NCBI GenBank assembly: GCA_965153355.1
Contig: OZ231128.1
Span: 35,712,001 to 35,776,000 of the forward strand
Direction: 5' to 3'
Source of the DNA: Flaccisagitta enflata
Taxonomy: Eukaryota > Chaetognatha > Sagittoidea > Aphragmophora
Length of the DNA stretch: 64,000 bases
Under the pieces are notes generated by a model. The model was not told the origin of the DNA. It made no database searches and worked only from the letters and a program-made list of their open reading frames with translations. This document shows positions 36,940-50,673 of the stretch, in pieces; position 1 is the stretch's first letter, and each line of letters starts with the position of its first letter. The position numbers were made by a program, and so were the translations under genes.

Positions 36940-37125
36940 ACAAGCCGGATATACGGCTACCGAAGTCGCATGCGGATGGGCAGGGGCCATATTTGAGGTC
37001 ACCAGACTATTTGGGCAGGAGCAGTGAGGTCAAAGAAATGAAATCATGAAAAAAAGGAAAATGTGACCGACTGACCAACTGAACGACGGACAAAGCGGGT
37101 TGTAGAGTCGCGTGCACGCAAAAAG
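36940..37125 (+). mobile_element. Family A element with shortened tail
   Basis: CAAGCCGGATATACGGCTAC to GTAGAGTCGCGTGCACGC followed directly by AAAAAG; one hairpin side is partly deleted. Confidence 0.78.
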
Positions 37126-37309
37126 TGGATATGATGGTACGGCAATATATTGCACATGTAAATGGACGGTAAAAATACATGAGAGACTGAGAGTGAGAGT
37201 CAGGTCAATGTTTGATTACAACCAATCTCGTGAGTCTCATGTGAGCCATTCAATGAATCACTTCATCATCATTTTGAGCTAGTCTCTCTTATCTTTTCAT
37301 CCTTCTTTT

Positions 37310-39103
37310 TCTAGTCACTTTCCTATCACGTGAGGCCTTCCAGAATAGGACAGGGGTTCTGACACAGATTTTGGCAGATCCTTCTTGTTAACGGCACTTT
37401 GGCTCAAAATCAATGTAGTATTAATGTTCTGCCTTCAAAAGTCGCATTGGGTATCAGGAAATTGTGACCGCCACCCCCCCCACCCCCCCCTCAGAAGGTG
37501 GTCAAGGTGATTAAGCAATTCGGCTTCTTTTGCTAATAAATTCTAGATGGATCATTCAAAAAGCCTGGTGATGGTCTCATTTGAAAGGTATTTACGTGGA
37601 GAACATGAAAGATTACTGATATGAAAGAGGGGTCCCAAGGTGGGCCCTTAAGGGGCCCCTAAAGTGATTGAAGGAGCCCCCAAAGCATCCAATACATGAA
37701 AATGTGCAATGATTTGTTTAAAAAAACTAGGTAATGGTGTCATTTAAAATGTTTCTACCATAGAATATGAAAAATTGCTGATATGGAAGAGGGCTCCTAA
37801 AGAACCTCAAAGAGGTTAAAGAGGCCCTTGAAGGATCTATAACCATGAAAATGTAGATTGACTCTTTGATAAATCTGATTGTGTGTTTGAAAGGTATCTA
37901 CGTGGATAACATGAATTGTTTTTGACATGGATGATGGGGTCCCTAGGTGGCCGCTTAGGGCCCTCAAAGGGATTGAAGAGGACCCCAAAGGATCTACAGT
38001 CCTAAAAATTTAAAATGAATTGTTCAAAAAATCTGGAAGTGGTCTCGTTTAGAAAGTATTTACATAAAAACATAAATGTTGCTGATATGGAAAATTTGGT
38101 TCTCAGGGGCCTAGGCCGGAGTAAAAGCGGGCCCCAATGAATCCAAAATCATGAAAACCTTGAATTGTCTTAGTTTTCTCTAAAAGGCAGACCGAAATAA
38201 ACAAACCTATACCTGTCTGTTTGTGTATTTCGTCTGTCTTTTAAAGAAAACTATGACAATTCTAGATTTTCATGATTTTGGATTCATCGGGGCCCCTTTT
38301 ACTCCTTAGCGCCTCCTTAGGGGTCCCTGGAAACCAAATTTTACATATCGTAATGTTTCATGTTTTTATGTAAATACCTTCCAAATGAGACCACTACCAG
38401 ATTTTTGAACAATTCATTTAAATTTTCAAGACTTTAGATCCTTTGGGGTCCTCTTCAATGGGGGCCTAAGCAGCCATCTAGGGACCCCATCATCCATGTC
38501 AATAAAATTTCATGTTCTCCACAAAGATACCTTCCAAAAACACACAATCGATTTATCAAAGAGTCAATCTACATTTTAATGGTTATAGATCCTTCAAGGG
38601 CCCCTTAACTATCTTTGGGTTCTTTAGGGGCCCCTTAGAACCCCCTTCCATATCAGTAATTTTTCATATTCTATGGGTAGAGCGTTTTAAATGACACCAT
38701 TACCTAGTTTTAACAATCATTGCACATTTTCATGTATTGGATGCTTGGGGGTTCAATCACTTTAGGGGCCCCTTAAGGGTCCCCTTGGGACCCCTCTTCC
38801 ATATCAGTAATCTTTCATGTTCTAACTAATACCTTTCAAATGAGACCATCAGGCTTTTTGAATGATCCATTTAAAATTTATTAGCAAAAGAAGGCGAATT
38901 GCTTAATCTTTAGAGTCACCACCCTGAAAGGGGGGGGGTGGTGGTCACAATTTCCTGATACCCAATGCGACTTTTGAAGGCAGAATTATTACTACATTGA
39001 TTTTGAGCCAGTGCCATTAACAAGAAGGATCTGCCAAAATTTGTGTCAGAACCCTGTCCTATTCTGGAAGGCCTCACGTGCTAGGAAAGTGACTAGAAAA
39101 AAT
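37310..39103. repeat. Near-perfect palindrome of about 1.8 kb with four tandem units per arm (foldback element)
   Basis: The outer ends are CTAGTCACTTTCCTA-CACGTGAGG and its reverse complement. The arms (about 37310-38195 and 38215-39103) match base for base over long stretches, including the (C)n block and flanks such as GTCGCATTGGGTATCAGGAA. The turn, near 38200, is the sequence AGACCGAAATAAACAAACC and its mirror. Each arm contains four related units of about 150-165 bp, each starting around TGCTGATATGGAAGAGG (37613, 37771, 37918, 38085) and containing a GGGGYCCC-type motif, ATGAAAATGT and a TGGTGTCATTT-like end. No coding capacity is seen. Confidence 0.9.
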
Positions 39104-39150
39104 TCTCTCCTTCAGTCATGAGATGATCTCCTATGAGTTCTCAATTCCTC

Positions 39151-39208
39151 CTCTCTCTCTCTCTCTCTCTCTTGCAGTCACATGAGATCTCTTCTCCTCC
39201 TTCTCTCT

Positions 39209-39270
<62 letters not shown>

Positions 39271-39290
39271 TTCTCTCTCTCCCTCTCCCC
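39151..39290. repeat. (CT)n tracts
   Basis: Two CT runs split by CAGTCACATGAGATCTCT, beside the palindrome's right arm. Confidence 0.88.
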
Positions 39291-39419
39291 GACACAGTTT
39301 TCCGTTTCCTACGAACCATTAATTGGTACTTGAAAGGGTCGGAATGACAAAAATAACTACCATTCAGGGACGTTGTCTTCTGGATCTATTTCTTGTGCCT
39401 CGGAGGTGAACCACTTTTG

Positions 39420-39625
39420 TTTTGGTCGCATTTACACGACCCTATACAACTCGTGTGCATGAGACTATATTCCCCTGTCTATTGGTCGGTTTGTAACACA
39501 TGGCCTTTTCGATGTATACGGGTAGTTTTAACGTCATTACTCTGGCGAAAATGCTTGTTTAACCTATATCAAAACTGCCCCAGTCCGACCGCAGGCGACT
39601 TGGGTAGCCGTGCATCGGGCCTAGT
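39420..39625 (-). mobile_element. Family A element, diverged
   Basis: Recognised by TGTCTATTGGTCGGTTTGTA, TGGCGAAAATGCTTGTTTAA and CAGGCGACTTGGGTAGCCGT. Confidence 0.55.
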
Positions 39626-40060
39626 TTTTGGTTGCTATGATTGTTCTTCTCTGAAAATAAAGGGTTGACGATCCTAAACAATCAGTATGACGAATCGGTA
39701 GAATTACGGGCGGTCTGGACGGAGTGACAGATGGGTCGCGACAATCAGCCACCGACTGAGTCAGGCGCGATGGAGTAACAACATGCAATTTGGCTACGCC
39801 TCTGCAGGTGCAGCTGTGATCGTTTTTTCTTTGTGTCAGCATCAACTATATCTGACTCTACTTAGTCTATGCCATAACCGAGGATCTTCTATCATAGAAC
39901 AACAACGATTATCTAATGGACGATGGCAAAACTCTAGAAAATTGTGATCGTATCAAAAGCTGTTGGCAGGTGGAAATATCCATCGAAACCAATTCCAAGT
40001 CCGACAGCACTTAGTTAAAACAAACATCCACAAAAACAACAAAAACAAAAACCACCACCA

Positions 40061-40076
40061 AAACAACAACAACAAT

Positions 40077-40162
<86 letters not shown>

Positions 40163-40170
40163 ACAACAAA
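40061..40170. repeat. (AAC)n microsatellite
   Basis: About 33 triplets plus impure edges. Confidence 0.92.
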
Positions 40171-41254
40171 CAAGAACCGTAGTGTCCTTTGTGATACTCG
40201 GGGGTTTTCGTCTCAATTACCTTTGAGTGATTCTTTCATGTTTTCGTACTTTCTTAGGTCACGCCAATCAAATTCAAGTTTTCGACCTTGACAACGGAAA
40301 TGAAAATCGTGACGTCGACGCTGTGCCGCAAGCCAGCAACTTAGGGATTTCATGTCGTCCACCGCCATTGACCATTGTGTCACGATAGTTTGAATTAACT
40401 ATGGCAAAATAAAAAAAGACAGTAATTTTCATACTAATATTGTGAGCTCATTTTTCAGAGCAGCTTTATAATTTTTTACACTGTAATAGTTTGTCAAATT
40501 TGCTACCTGGTAAAAAAATCAGATCTTGAAAAAGTTGATTTTTGCGCCCGCAGCATTGAGTTTTGCAAAATTTGTCAATTGAACCACCGCCGAATAGGTT
40601 TCAGTTCAGATCAAACTTTGAAAATTTACTCTGTGCTCAATTTTTAGAGCAAGATCAATATTTTTGAGATGGTGATAGCAGGTCAAATTTCTGACATAGC
40701 AAAAAAATCAGAATTGAAAAAAGTCTATATTTGTACCTTCTACATCAATTCTTGTAAAATCTGTCAAAACTGGATATCTATTCTAGAGTTTTTATTGGAG
40801 GTCTATTCACAAAAATTGATGATACTAGTAGCAATGTAAACGAAAAAAAAAATTTTTTCTCTAAACCCCTAATGACCGGTATGAGTCGATGCAGTATTGC
40901 AAGGGCTTTCATTTGATACCTCGTAACACACATTTTTTGGTATTTTATGTCGTCGTGACTAAAAAGTTGTAAAATTGCCCTATTGGGTGTTTCTGTCTAC
41001 TTTTTTCTCAATCACCATCACTCTCTACTTGGGCTAATCAATGGACAAGATATGCCAAAGAAGACCTGAAATATTGTTTTTATTGGGGGAAAAGGTAAAA
41101 TACCCATTTTTATGAAAAAAAGGCATTAAACAAGTGCTTTAACAGCAATCTTGAACAACTAATAGGAAAAGGCCCAACCATGAAAAACGCCAAATTCATA
41201 TGACAAGCATGTAAAATTGGTTGATGACTACACTGATGCTGATTGTCTTTCCTC

Positions 41255-41256
<2 letters not shown>

Positions 41257-41305
<49 letters not shown>

Positions 41306-41403
41306 TTGTTGTTGTTGTTGTTGTTGTTTTTGTTGTTGTTTTTGTTGTTGTTGTTGTTGTCATTGTTTTTGTTGTCGTTGTTTTTGTTGTTTTTGTCGTT
41401 TTT

Positions 41404-41459
<56 letters not shown>

Positions 41460-41475
41460 ATTGTTGTGGTTGTTG
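41257..41475. repeat. (GTT)n microsatellite
   Basis: GTT with GTTTTT interruptions, inside the 40.4-43.9 kb inverted structure; decaying GTT-rich DNA continues to 41655. Confidence 0.92.
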
Positions 41476-41799
41476 TCAGTGTTGCTATAATTGTTTTAAA
41501 ATTTTTGTTTTTGCTGTTGTATTCATTGTTGTTAATCTCGTTGTTGTTTTGATTGTTGTTTTACTTGTTCTTGTTATTGTTCTTATTGATGTTGTTTGCA
41601 TTGTTGTCATTGTTATTTGCATTGTTGTTCTCGTTGTTGTTGTTTTTTTTTTCTTGCAGTTGTGTTCGGTGCTTTGATTTCAGAGTCTTGTTACTTTTGC
41701 TATTGATTTGATCCTTCTTGACTGCGCACAAAACATTTAATATGCGAACACTAGAAATCGGTATCTCCGTTATTATCCATTTTGGAACCCCAGCCAGGA

Positions 41800-42180
<381 letters not shown>

Positions 42181-42321
42181 TGTTACTGTAATATTGCGTC
42201 CAAGTCTTTCTCTTTCTCTCTCTCTCAGGGCAGGTCATAGACGATCCCGCTTTGAAAGGGCTGGTCGCTCGCTAAGATTGTTCGCTCACTCCGCTCACTC
42301 GCTCTGCTTTGCTCACTCCGC

Positions 42322-42920
42322 TCAAAATGGCGCCAAGCGCGATCTTTCATCTTTTTTTGTTTAGAAATGACATTCCTACAAAATTGGGTGTGAAGTTGAA
42401 GTAATTTCTTAAGTTTATTCAAACTTTATCTAACTTTGCAAGCTTGTTACTTAGTTGTTTTTCAACCGATTTAGACGAAATTCATGATGAAAAGAAAGAT
42501 TCTTTTGTGTTCTTCAAAATGGCGCCAAGCGCGATCTTCTATCTTTTTTAATCGCATGCACGCGACTCTACAACCCGCTTTGTCGGTCGGTCGGTTGGTT
42601 ACACTTTACTTTTTTGCAATTTTATTTCTTTGTCCTTACTGCTCCTGCCCAAATGGTCTGGTGACCTCAAACATGGCCCCTGCCCACCCACACGCGACTT
42701 CGGTAGCCGTGTATCCGGCCTTGTTCATTTAGAAATGACATTCTTCCAAAGTTGGGGGAGAATTATCAAAAATTTACTCAAACTTCATCTGACTTAGGGC
42801 ACTTGTTTCTCAGTTGTTTTTTTCACCAATTTAGATAAAATTCAGGTTGAAAAGAAAGAAGTTTATGTGTTCTTCAAAATGGCGCCAATCGTGATCTTCT
42901 ATCTTTTTTCGTTTAGAAGT
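42322..42920. repeat. 190-bp tandem repeat, three units, second interrupted by family A
   Basis: TCAAAATGGCGCCAA recurs at 42322, 42514 and 42874. Removing the 176-bp insert restores unit lengths of 192 and 184 bp. The third unit is incomplete. Confidence 0.88.
42550..42725 (-). mobile_element. Family A element inserted into a tandem repeat (empty site available)
   Basis: The copy runs from AATCGCATGCACGCGACTCT to GTATCCGGCCTTGTT. It interrupts the second of three units of a 190-bp tandem repeat; the uninterrupted units read ATCTTTTTT(T/C)GTTTAG at this point, so the element ends can be read directly. Confidence 0.88.
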
Positions 42921-43869
42921 AGTGTGCATACAAAGATAGAGGGGTATTTCAGCTTTTATGCTTGTGAGATGATAAGCTGTTTCTTTTTTTTTATCGCGTC
43001 AACGCGCGTTGTCATGGAGTGAAAATGAAAACAGATTTGAATTGGTCATACTCTGGGGATATGACATGCAGCTCACGTTACCTCACGTCGCTAAAGTTGA
43101 GCCATAACAACCCTTTATTTTAAACTTCCTTAATTCTTTGATTTTTTACTCAAATTTTTTGGAGAAAAAAAATCACCCAGACATGATTTTGGCCAAAAAT
43201 GAATGATATTCATTGCATTTGAACAATATTCTTCCATATTTGTCGCGTGGGATCTATTCTAACGCAGGGAGAAAATTCCGACATAGCATTTTTTCTCGCT
43301 CTTTCGAGGAACAAACCCAAGTTGACTTTCCTAATACTAGTGCAAAAATGCAGTTTTTTGAGTTCTGATTTTTTTGCTGTGTCAAAAATTTGTCATACTA
43401 TTATCATCTAAAAAAAATATGAAGCTACAAAAAAAAATTGACATTTTAAATCAATTCTGAATAAATGTTTTTTTTATTTTGACCATCCAACTTCAACCAA
43501 TTTTACAAAAATTGATGTTGCATTTACAAAAATAAACTTTTTTGAGTTCTGATTTTTTCACTGTGTCAGAAATTTGACATGCTATCACCATCTCAAAAAT
43601 TTTGATCTTGCTCTAAAAATTGAGCTCACAGTTGATTTTCAAAGTTAGATCTAAACTGAAACTGATACAAACTCGGCAATTGTTCAATAGACAAATTTTG
43701 CAAAAATCAATGCTATGGGCGCAAAAATCAACTTTTTCAAGATCTGATTTTTTTGCTAAGTGGCAAATTTGACAAACTATCATGGTCTAGAAAATTATAA
43801 AGCTGCTCTAAAAAATGGGCTCACGTCATTTTGAAAATTACTGTCTTTTCTTATTTTGCCATAGTTAGG

Positions 43870-44235
43870 TCCTGAGTAATGGCCTAAATTCGCACATAAT
43901 TGTTTTATAACAGTGAGGTGCACTAAATCGAAAACAATCTTTTTAGTAAAAATGAATGTAATCTTCTTGCATGACATTAGTTAAAGTGATTGCTATACAT
44001 TTTCGATGAGAAATGAGGGGGGGGTTGGTGGCGCCAATTTCCCCTCATCTGATGACCTCCAATCTTTTCAAGCGCGTCCTCGCACTTCTATTAGAGGTCA
44101 TGTACGTCAGTCTATCTTTCGGTCGGTCGGTAATGTAAACGTTTAAAACGCTCATAACGCGAACGGCCAATTCTGTCGTCTTTCGTCATTCCTATCACCT
44201 CGCATGCCTTACCACACACATTTTCATTCTGTTTT
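43870..44235. other. No gene; possible short hairpin-tailed fragment
   Basis: GCGCGTCCTCGCACTTCTAT and TCGGTCGGTCGG at 44068-44130 resemble a family B/C tail. Confidence 0.4.
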
Positions 44236-44358
44236 TCATTCATTCATTCATTCATTCATTCATTCATTCATTCATTCATTCATTCATTCATTCATTCATT
44301 CCTTCCTTCCTTCCTTCCTTCCTTCCTTCCTTCCTTCATTCATTCATTCATTCATTTA
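44236..44358. repeat. (ATTC)n-(CTTC)n-(ATTC)n array
   Basis: ATTC to 44301, CCTT to 44335, ATTC again. Confidence 0.92.
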
Positions 44359-44499
44359 TTAAAAACGTTTATTCACAAATTCTCAATCAAGCAAGGCGCA
44401 CTTATTGGCCATAACTTGCCCTTGTTTTGATGCATTGTTCCTTCAAATGGTGTACACATCTCCTGAACCTAAACTTTAGTCTTTTACTGCCGAGCTACT

Positions 44500-44587
44500 G
44501 AGCTGACGAACGGACCGACAGACAGATGAATGGATAGATGGATGCACGGACAAAGCTTCTTATAGTCGCTAGTCCGCAGCTAAAAAG
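44500..44587 (+). mobile_element. Short hairpin-tailed element fragment
   Basis: A GACGGACC-type tetranucleotide run, ACAAAGCTTCTTATAGTCGC and CTAAAAAG resemble the A/C tail. Confidence 0.45.
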
Positions 44588-44967
44588 GCTTCATAACTAG
44601 ATAATTCAATGTTGGTAAAAGTAGGATTAACTATGCTATGGGATGAAACGGGGAACTAACAAGGAACTAGAGGCGAGAAACGCCTTGAGTTAGTCGGGAG
44701 TCATTATTTTTTTTTTCAGGAAGCCTTTTCTATTCTTCTTGAATCACTTTTGTTCAAAAGTTGGGAAACTCGCATCCAAAGTTTCTGAGCTCGAATTGAG
44801 ATAATGATAGGTAAAGCTTTTCAATTTTCCCGGCGAAAGGGAAAATGAAAATCTATCTTGTCGCAACGTTTAGCCCCTGATAAATGAGACCTTATAATTT
44901 CTACCTTGGTTCCTGATTCCGGATGCGTTTCAGCCGAGTGGCCTCTCATGAGACTCAAAGAATTTGA

Positions 44968-45385
<418 letters not shown>

Positions 45386-45613
45386 TACTCTTTACACTTC
45401 ACTGACAGAGTGGAAAGAAACGAGGGGAGAAGACAAAGAAAATCGAGAAAAAGATTCAAGAAAATAGAATTTGTTTTTCGTGAAAAGCACTGTAACATGA
45501 CGAAGGAGGAATGGGGGAAAGAAGAAGAGGAGGAGGATATAACGGATGCAGGGCAGATGGAGTAGGGATTGAACAATGTACAAGGACATTACTGAGCCAG
45601 GGCCGATATTGAG

Positions 45614-45800
45614 TATGAATGAATGAATGAATGAATGAATGAATGAAAGAATGAATGAATGAATGAATGAATGAATGAATGAATGAATGAATGAATGAAT
45701 GAATGAATGAGTGATTGAATAAATCAATGATAAAACGAATTAAAGAAGGCTGGATGAATGAATAAATGAATGAATGTATGAATGTATGAATGAATAATTG
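45614..45800. repeat. (GAAT)n microsatellite
   Basis: About 25 clean units then decay. 45800-46455 shows no gene. Confidence 0.92.
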
Positions 45801-46458
45801 CACGAAATGTCAAACGATTTCCCTGATGTCATTTTTGGAAAAAAGTCGAATTATATGATTTGACCTTTTGAAACATAAAGGAGAAATAGTTTCCGACTTT
45901 TGATTTTAGATAATTTTAAGAAGTTAAGCCATTTTTGAGTTAGGATGATATATTTTTTGATAATCACAGTTAGAAACGAGCAAATTTATTCTTCCAAATG
46001 GCACTAGAGGTCTGTACGATGATTTTTTTGTTGAATTATGATTTTTTTATCTTTTTTATATTTTCGCATTTTTAAAATTTTTCCTTAAAAAGAAGAATTC
46101 TATTATTTGAAAAATATCCAACCTTTAGAATGTCTATGGAGATAATAATGCACACTCATTACAAAGAGAATGCACCTGTCAGCTTGAGAAATCTGCACCC
46201 CTGCCCATTGGACAAAAATTGACCATAAACTGGCTAAAGATTAACAAAAAAATTGATGCAAGGTTAAAAAAAATCATTAGGTGGGATTAGGCATATAACT
46301 CAACCCAATTTTCACATACACACATATATGCAGCAATGTATGGCAGCTTAGAGCCTAGGGACTTCACAGCCAATTCCAAGCACGACAGCATATCTAAGCA
46401 CGACGGCTTTTTTACTGATTTGCTATAATTCCTATGCTTTCTAAGCAAATTCTAGACA

Positions 46459-46829
46459 AACAAGGCCAACACCTATAAGTCGCGTGCGAGACTTACAGAC
46501 TTGAAATGACTTAGAATGACTAAAAATGCCTTAGAATGACTTAAATGCCTGAGAATGACTTACAATGACTTAAAATGACCTTAAATGACCAAAAAGGACT
46601 TAAAACAACAAAATGACCTAATGACCAAAAATGACTTAGAATGACTAAAAATGACTTAAAATGACTTAGAATGACTTAGAATGACTTATAATGCCTTAAA
46701 ATTACATAGAATGACTAAAAATGACTTAAAGAAATAAAAGTGATAAAAAAAGTAAAGTGTGACCAACCGACCGACCGACCGACCGACCAACGGACAAAGC
46801 GGGTTGTAGAGTCGCGTGCACGCGACTAA
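46459..46829 (+). mobile_element. Family A variant with a long TGACTTAGAA decamer array
   Basis: AACAAGGCCAACACCTATAA, then about 24 units related to AATGACTTAG, then AAAGTAAAGTGTGACC, a GACC array and GTCGCGTGCACGCGACTAAG. Confidence 0.85.
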
Positions 46830-47048
46830 GAATAACAAATAAAAGAATAATTCTCATCTAGATGGTTATTTCTTTCGCAATTAGATTTGTTTTTAATTGA
46901 TTCATACACTTTAGTGTAAAGTGCTGAAAAAGTATCTAGAAAAACTATAAAGCAGATAGGGGCAAAGCATACTTATCATCAACACATATTTATCAAGCCC
47001 CTGCCTCATTTTGTTTTGCTAACTTTTTTGGTATATCCCCCATAGGAT

Positions 47049-47662
47049 TTGATCATAATTCTTCGTTCACTTTGACAAACAGTTCCTCTATACACCGAAA
47101 ATGTTATTTTTATTGTTTGTTTTTTCTCTAAATATTTCCTATGGCCTTCCCCCGCCACAATGCCCGCTTCCGTGGGCCACGACAATGATTGGTATACTAT
47201 ACCAATCGAGTATGCTACCGCGACATGTTGCCCTAACTTTTGCAAAACTTTTTCAGCCCCTCGATTGACATCACTCTCAGCATTGGCTCACGCATATGCA
47301 GTAAAAATATACTTCTAGTAAGCGTAGGTACAAAAAATAGGTGACATTTAAAAACAACATCAAAAGGTATTTCAATTGGCACCAATCTCAATCCAATAGC
47401 TCGAGCCATTTAGAAATGAGAGCAATTTAAATATGGCATGTATTTTTCGAATTATAACAAGCATGATTTTCGCTGCATTTTTGACAAAGACATGTTCCCT
47501 TTAAAATGGTCTCATTTCTAAACGCCTGAAGCTACCGCAACAAGATTGGACGCAAAGGAAAGATCTTTCGATGAAGTTTTTGAATCTCACCAATTTTATT
47601 CCTTTATCTCATTTAAAAGTGAAGTTATTAATGAAAACAGGTGAACGAAGAATTATGATCAA
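47049..47662. mobile_element. Element of about 0.6 kb bounded by a 22-bp perfect inverted repeat
   Basis: TTGATCATAATTCTTCGTTC (plus AC) at 47049-47070 recurs inverted at 47641-47662. The interior is AT-rich and non-coding. Perfect 22-bp ends this far apart are unlikely by chance; the family is unknown. Confidence 0.6.
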
Positions 47663-47711
47663 GGTTGTATGTTGTGTTTATCTGTCTGTCTGCTTGCCTG
47701 TCTTTCTGTTA

Positions 47712-47742
<31 letters not shown>

Positions 47743-47744
47743 AG

Positions 47745-47807
<63 letters not shown>

Positions 47808-47810
47808 TTT
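47712..47810. repeat. (CTGT)n-(CT)n array and T run
   Basis: Eight CTGT units, about 28 CT, then T. Confidence 0.9.
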
Positions 47811-47958
47811 TTTCCTCCCTTTTTTCAAAATTTTTTCACAACACATTTTCAAGCCCGACAAACTTTCAAGCCCGACAGCAGGGACGTCACATGATGTCCC
47901 TGAAGTCCCTTGCCATACATCGCTGCACATATGCACATGTACAACTCTCACCCCTTTT

Positions 47959-47963
<5 letters not shown>

Positions 47964-48040
<77 letters not shown>

Positions 48041-48052
48041 ACTCTCTCCGCC

Positions 48053-48126
<74 letters not shown>

Positions 48127-48145
48127 AACACACGCACACACACAC
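47964..48145. repeat. Two (CA)n blocks
   Basis: Blocks split by AACTCTCTCCGCCTTTACA, itself similar to the AACTCTCACCCCTTTTCATA before the first block, so the unit was duplicated. Confidence 0.92.
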
Positions 48146-48419
48146 AATCACAATCGCAGCACCTAAAATGCATATTTTCACAGTTTACAACTTGAGCATG
48201 ATGAACTGACAAACGTATTGACGGATGAATAAACAAACATGTTGATGACAAATAAAAGAAATCACAGGTTTACCAGTAATGGTGGCTGTCGTCGTGAGGA
48301 AAAAAGTCGTAAGCATTGGTCACTTTTCACCAGGTTTTTCTTCTCAGTCACTGCAAATCTTTTTATTTGTTAGATCAAATCAGGGACAATTGTATGTATT
48401 GATGGCACTGAAAATCAGA

Positions 48420-48640
48420 GAAAAATATGACTGAGCCAAATGAGCTAGATGAGCTAAAATGCTTAAAATCATTTGAGCAGACGATCAGCTATGCTCACTG
48501 ACATGCTTTCTTGTATTTGCATGCTCACATCAAAACATTTATTCATTTATCCCATTAAAAAAAAGGGAAAAAAAAAAGACTGAGCTAAATGAGCTAAATG
48601 AGCTAGAATACTCAAAAATACCCACATAGATGAGCAGTAC
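48420..48640 (-). repeat. Dispersed repeat F, partial copy
   Basis: Two units of AAATGAGCTA-AAATGCT(T/C)AAAA and TGAGCAG-GATCAGCTATGCTCACTG. Confidence 0.65.
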
Positions 48641-49010
48641 GATGGACCATTTACGGTGAAAAAGCTTAATCCTGTTTAAAAAGGTGACTAAATCATGAGG
48701 TGTTATGAGATAAACGCGGAAAAATTTTCCTATGGTTGAAAACGACTTACACTTGACCTCTAATGATGAAAAAATACCTTTGGTTGAGAAATTGTTGTAG
48801 AATGTATTGTTGCCTGATTGGGCTTGTTCCCAATTTTCACTAGAAAGGAGGATCAATTACACTTCGCTTTTTTTCTATAAGAACATCATTTTTTTGGCCG
48901 AAGCCTTCAAAAGAGATAGAGATAGCTACTAATGAAAAAGCTGCAATGTTCCTAATTTGGGAGTGATTTCATGCCTTGATATCCTTACAAATTAGGGTCT
49001 CATAAAGAAA

Positions 49011-49180
49011 ACAAGGCCAATAAGGTCAATAGGGTGCAACATGTGGATCGTTGAACAAATGTGTTGACCAACCAACCAACCAACCAACCAACCAACCAAC
49101 CAACCAACTGATGAGTTTTATATAGGATGAATTGTTGCTCACATCACACAGCCAGATAGAGGTGCTTTGTCGCACCTTAA
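49011..49180 (+). mobile_element. Family B element with a CCAA array
   Basis: ACAAGGCCAATAAGGTCAAT, GCAACATGTGGATCGTTG, a (CAAC)n array and AGAGGTGCTTTGTCGCACCT. Confidence 0.8.
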
Positions 49181-49217
49181 GTGTGATGGAAAACGGTGTT
49201 TCATAAGCTTTGGCTGA

Positions 49218-49455
<238 letters not shown>

Positions 49456-49613
49456 GACAGAGAGCCTGAAAAATGAACAGATGAATATGAACCAATTGCT
49501 ACGTAGACAGAAGAATAGACAGACAAATGAAGGAAAACTGCTTTGAACTACCGCACTACAGGTCTTGAAGGTCTTAAGTATTAGGCATTCTTCCCCCCCA
49601 TTATCACCCCTGG

Positions 49614-49880
49614 TGACTCAAATCCTAGCCTTGGATATGCAAATCCTAGCCTTGGATATGCAAATCCTAGCCTTGGAGACGTAATCTCAGCTTGGAGGCC
49701 CAAACCCAGCCACAAGATTTTAATCTCATCCTTCAGGCCCATATTTCAACCCCAAGGCCAGAATCGCAACTTAAACCTTAAATCCATGGTTCCCCATTCA
49801 CAAAAGCATGGGTTATCTGTCCCTATAGGGCGGTTGCCCCTCTTTGTAAGGGCATCGGGTAGCGCTGATCATTTAAGCCT
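49614..49880 (+). mobile_element. Family D right half, diverged
   Basis: Units such as CAAATCCTAGCCTTGGATATG repeat three times and then decay; AAAGCATGGGTTATC, a GGGCGGTTGCCC remnant and GGGCATCGGGTAGCGCTGAT mark the end. Confidence 0.6.
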
Positions 49881-49980
49881 TATGTGACTAATGTTAGTCA
49901 TTATTGCTAATACTTATGTCCAATAGATGTGTCCTCTTTAGATACACAATATCATAAAAACAGTCACCCAAGGGCAAAAT

Positions 49981-50464
49981 GTGGTCGGGGATACTCGTTG
50001 CCCTGCTCTGCGTGATTGTGGGAGGAAGCACAAAGTCCTGTATAACACAAGGAGACTTTTGTTTGTTCATCTGTCAGCCTGTCTTATCCATGATTTGAGG
50101 CCTGCGAGGGCAGTTTTGAAGCCTAAGAGGATTGATTAGAGGTCTGAGAAACCTGATTTGAGGCCTGATTTGTGGCTGGATAGGTTTGAAGTCCCAGAGG
50201 GATGATCAGAGGCCTGAGTGGCCAGATTTGAGGCCCTAGAAACTTGATGTAAGGCCTGAGATGCCCAATTAGAGGCCCTAAAAGGGCTGATTTAATGCCT
50301 GATTCGAGGTCTGAGAGGTCTAGGAGTCAAAAGAGTCCTGGTTAGGCTTGAGATACTTGAGAGGCCTGAAGGGGGGGGGATGAATAAACAAACAGACAAA
50401 CGGACGACAGAACGAAAGTCCCCCTGTGTTCTACAGAACTTCATCTGCTTTGGGGCCGCTGCCC
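49981..50464 (-). mobile_element. Family D composite element
   Basis: Begins GTGGTCGGGGATACTCGTTG; the core consists of units of about 22 bp (GGCCTGAGAGGCCTGATTTG type); it ends ACGAAAGTCCCCCTGTGTTC, TTTGGGGCCGCTGCCC. The left arm lacks the GC-rich hairpin. Confidence 0.7.
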
Positions 50465-50673
50465 AAAAAGAAATTAAAAAATTGAGAGAAAACCACCACA
50501 AAGTAATTTCTTGCTAGAGATGGACAGACTGACTGACCTCCCTGCAGACACACCCTTTTCTAGAGATGAGAGGATGCTTCTAAAAAGATGACACAATGGT
50601 TGTGATTCGATGCAAGTGGTAATAAGTTGGGGATAATGAAACTAGAACTGGTTACTGTATGTTGTATCTTTAT

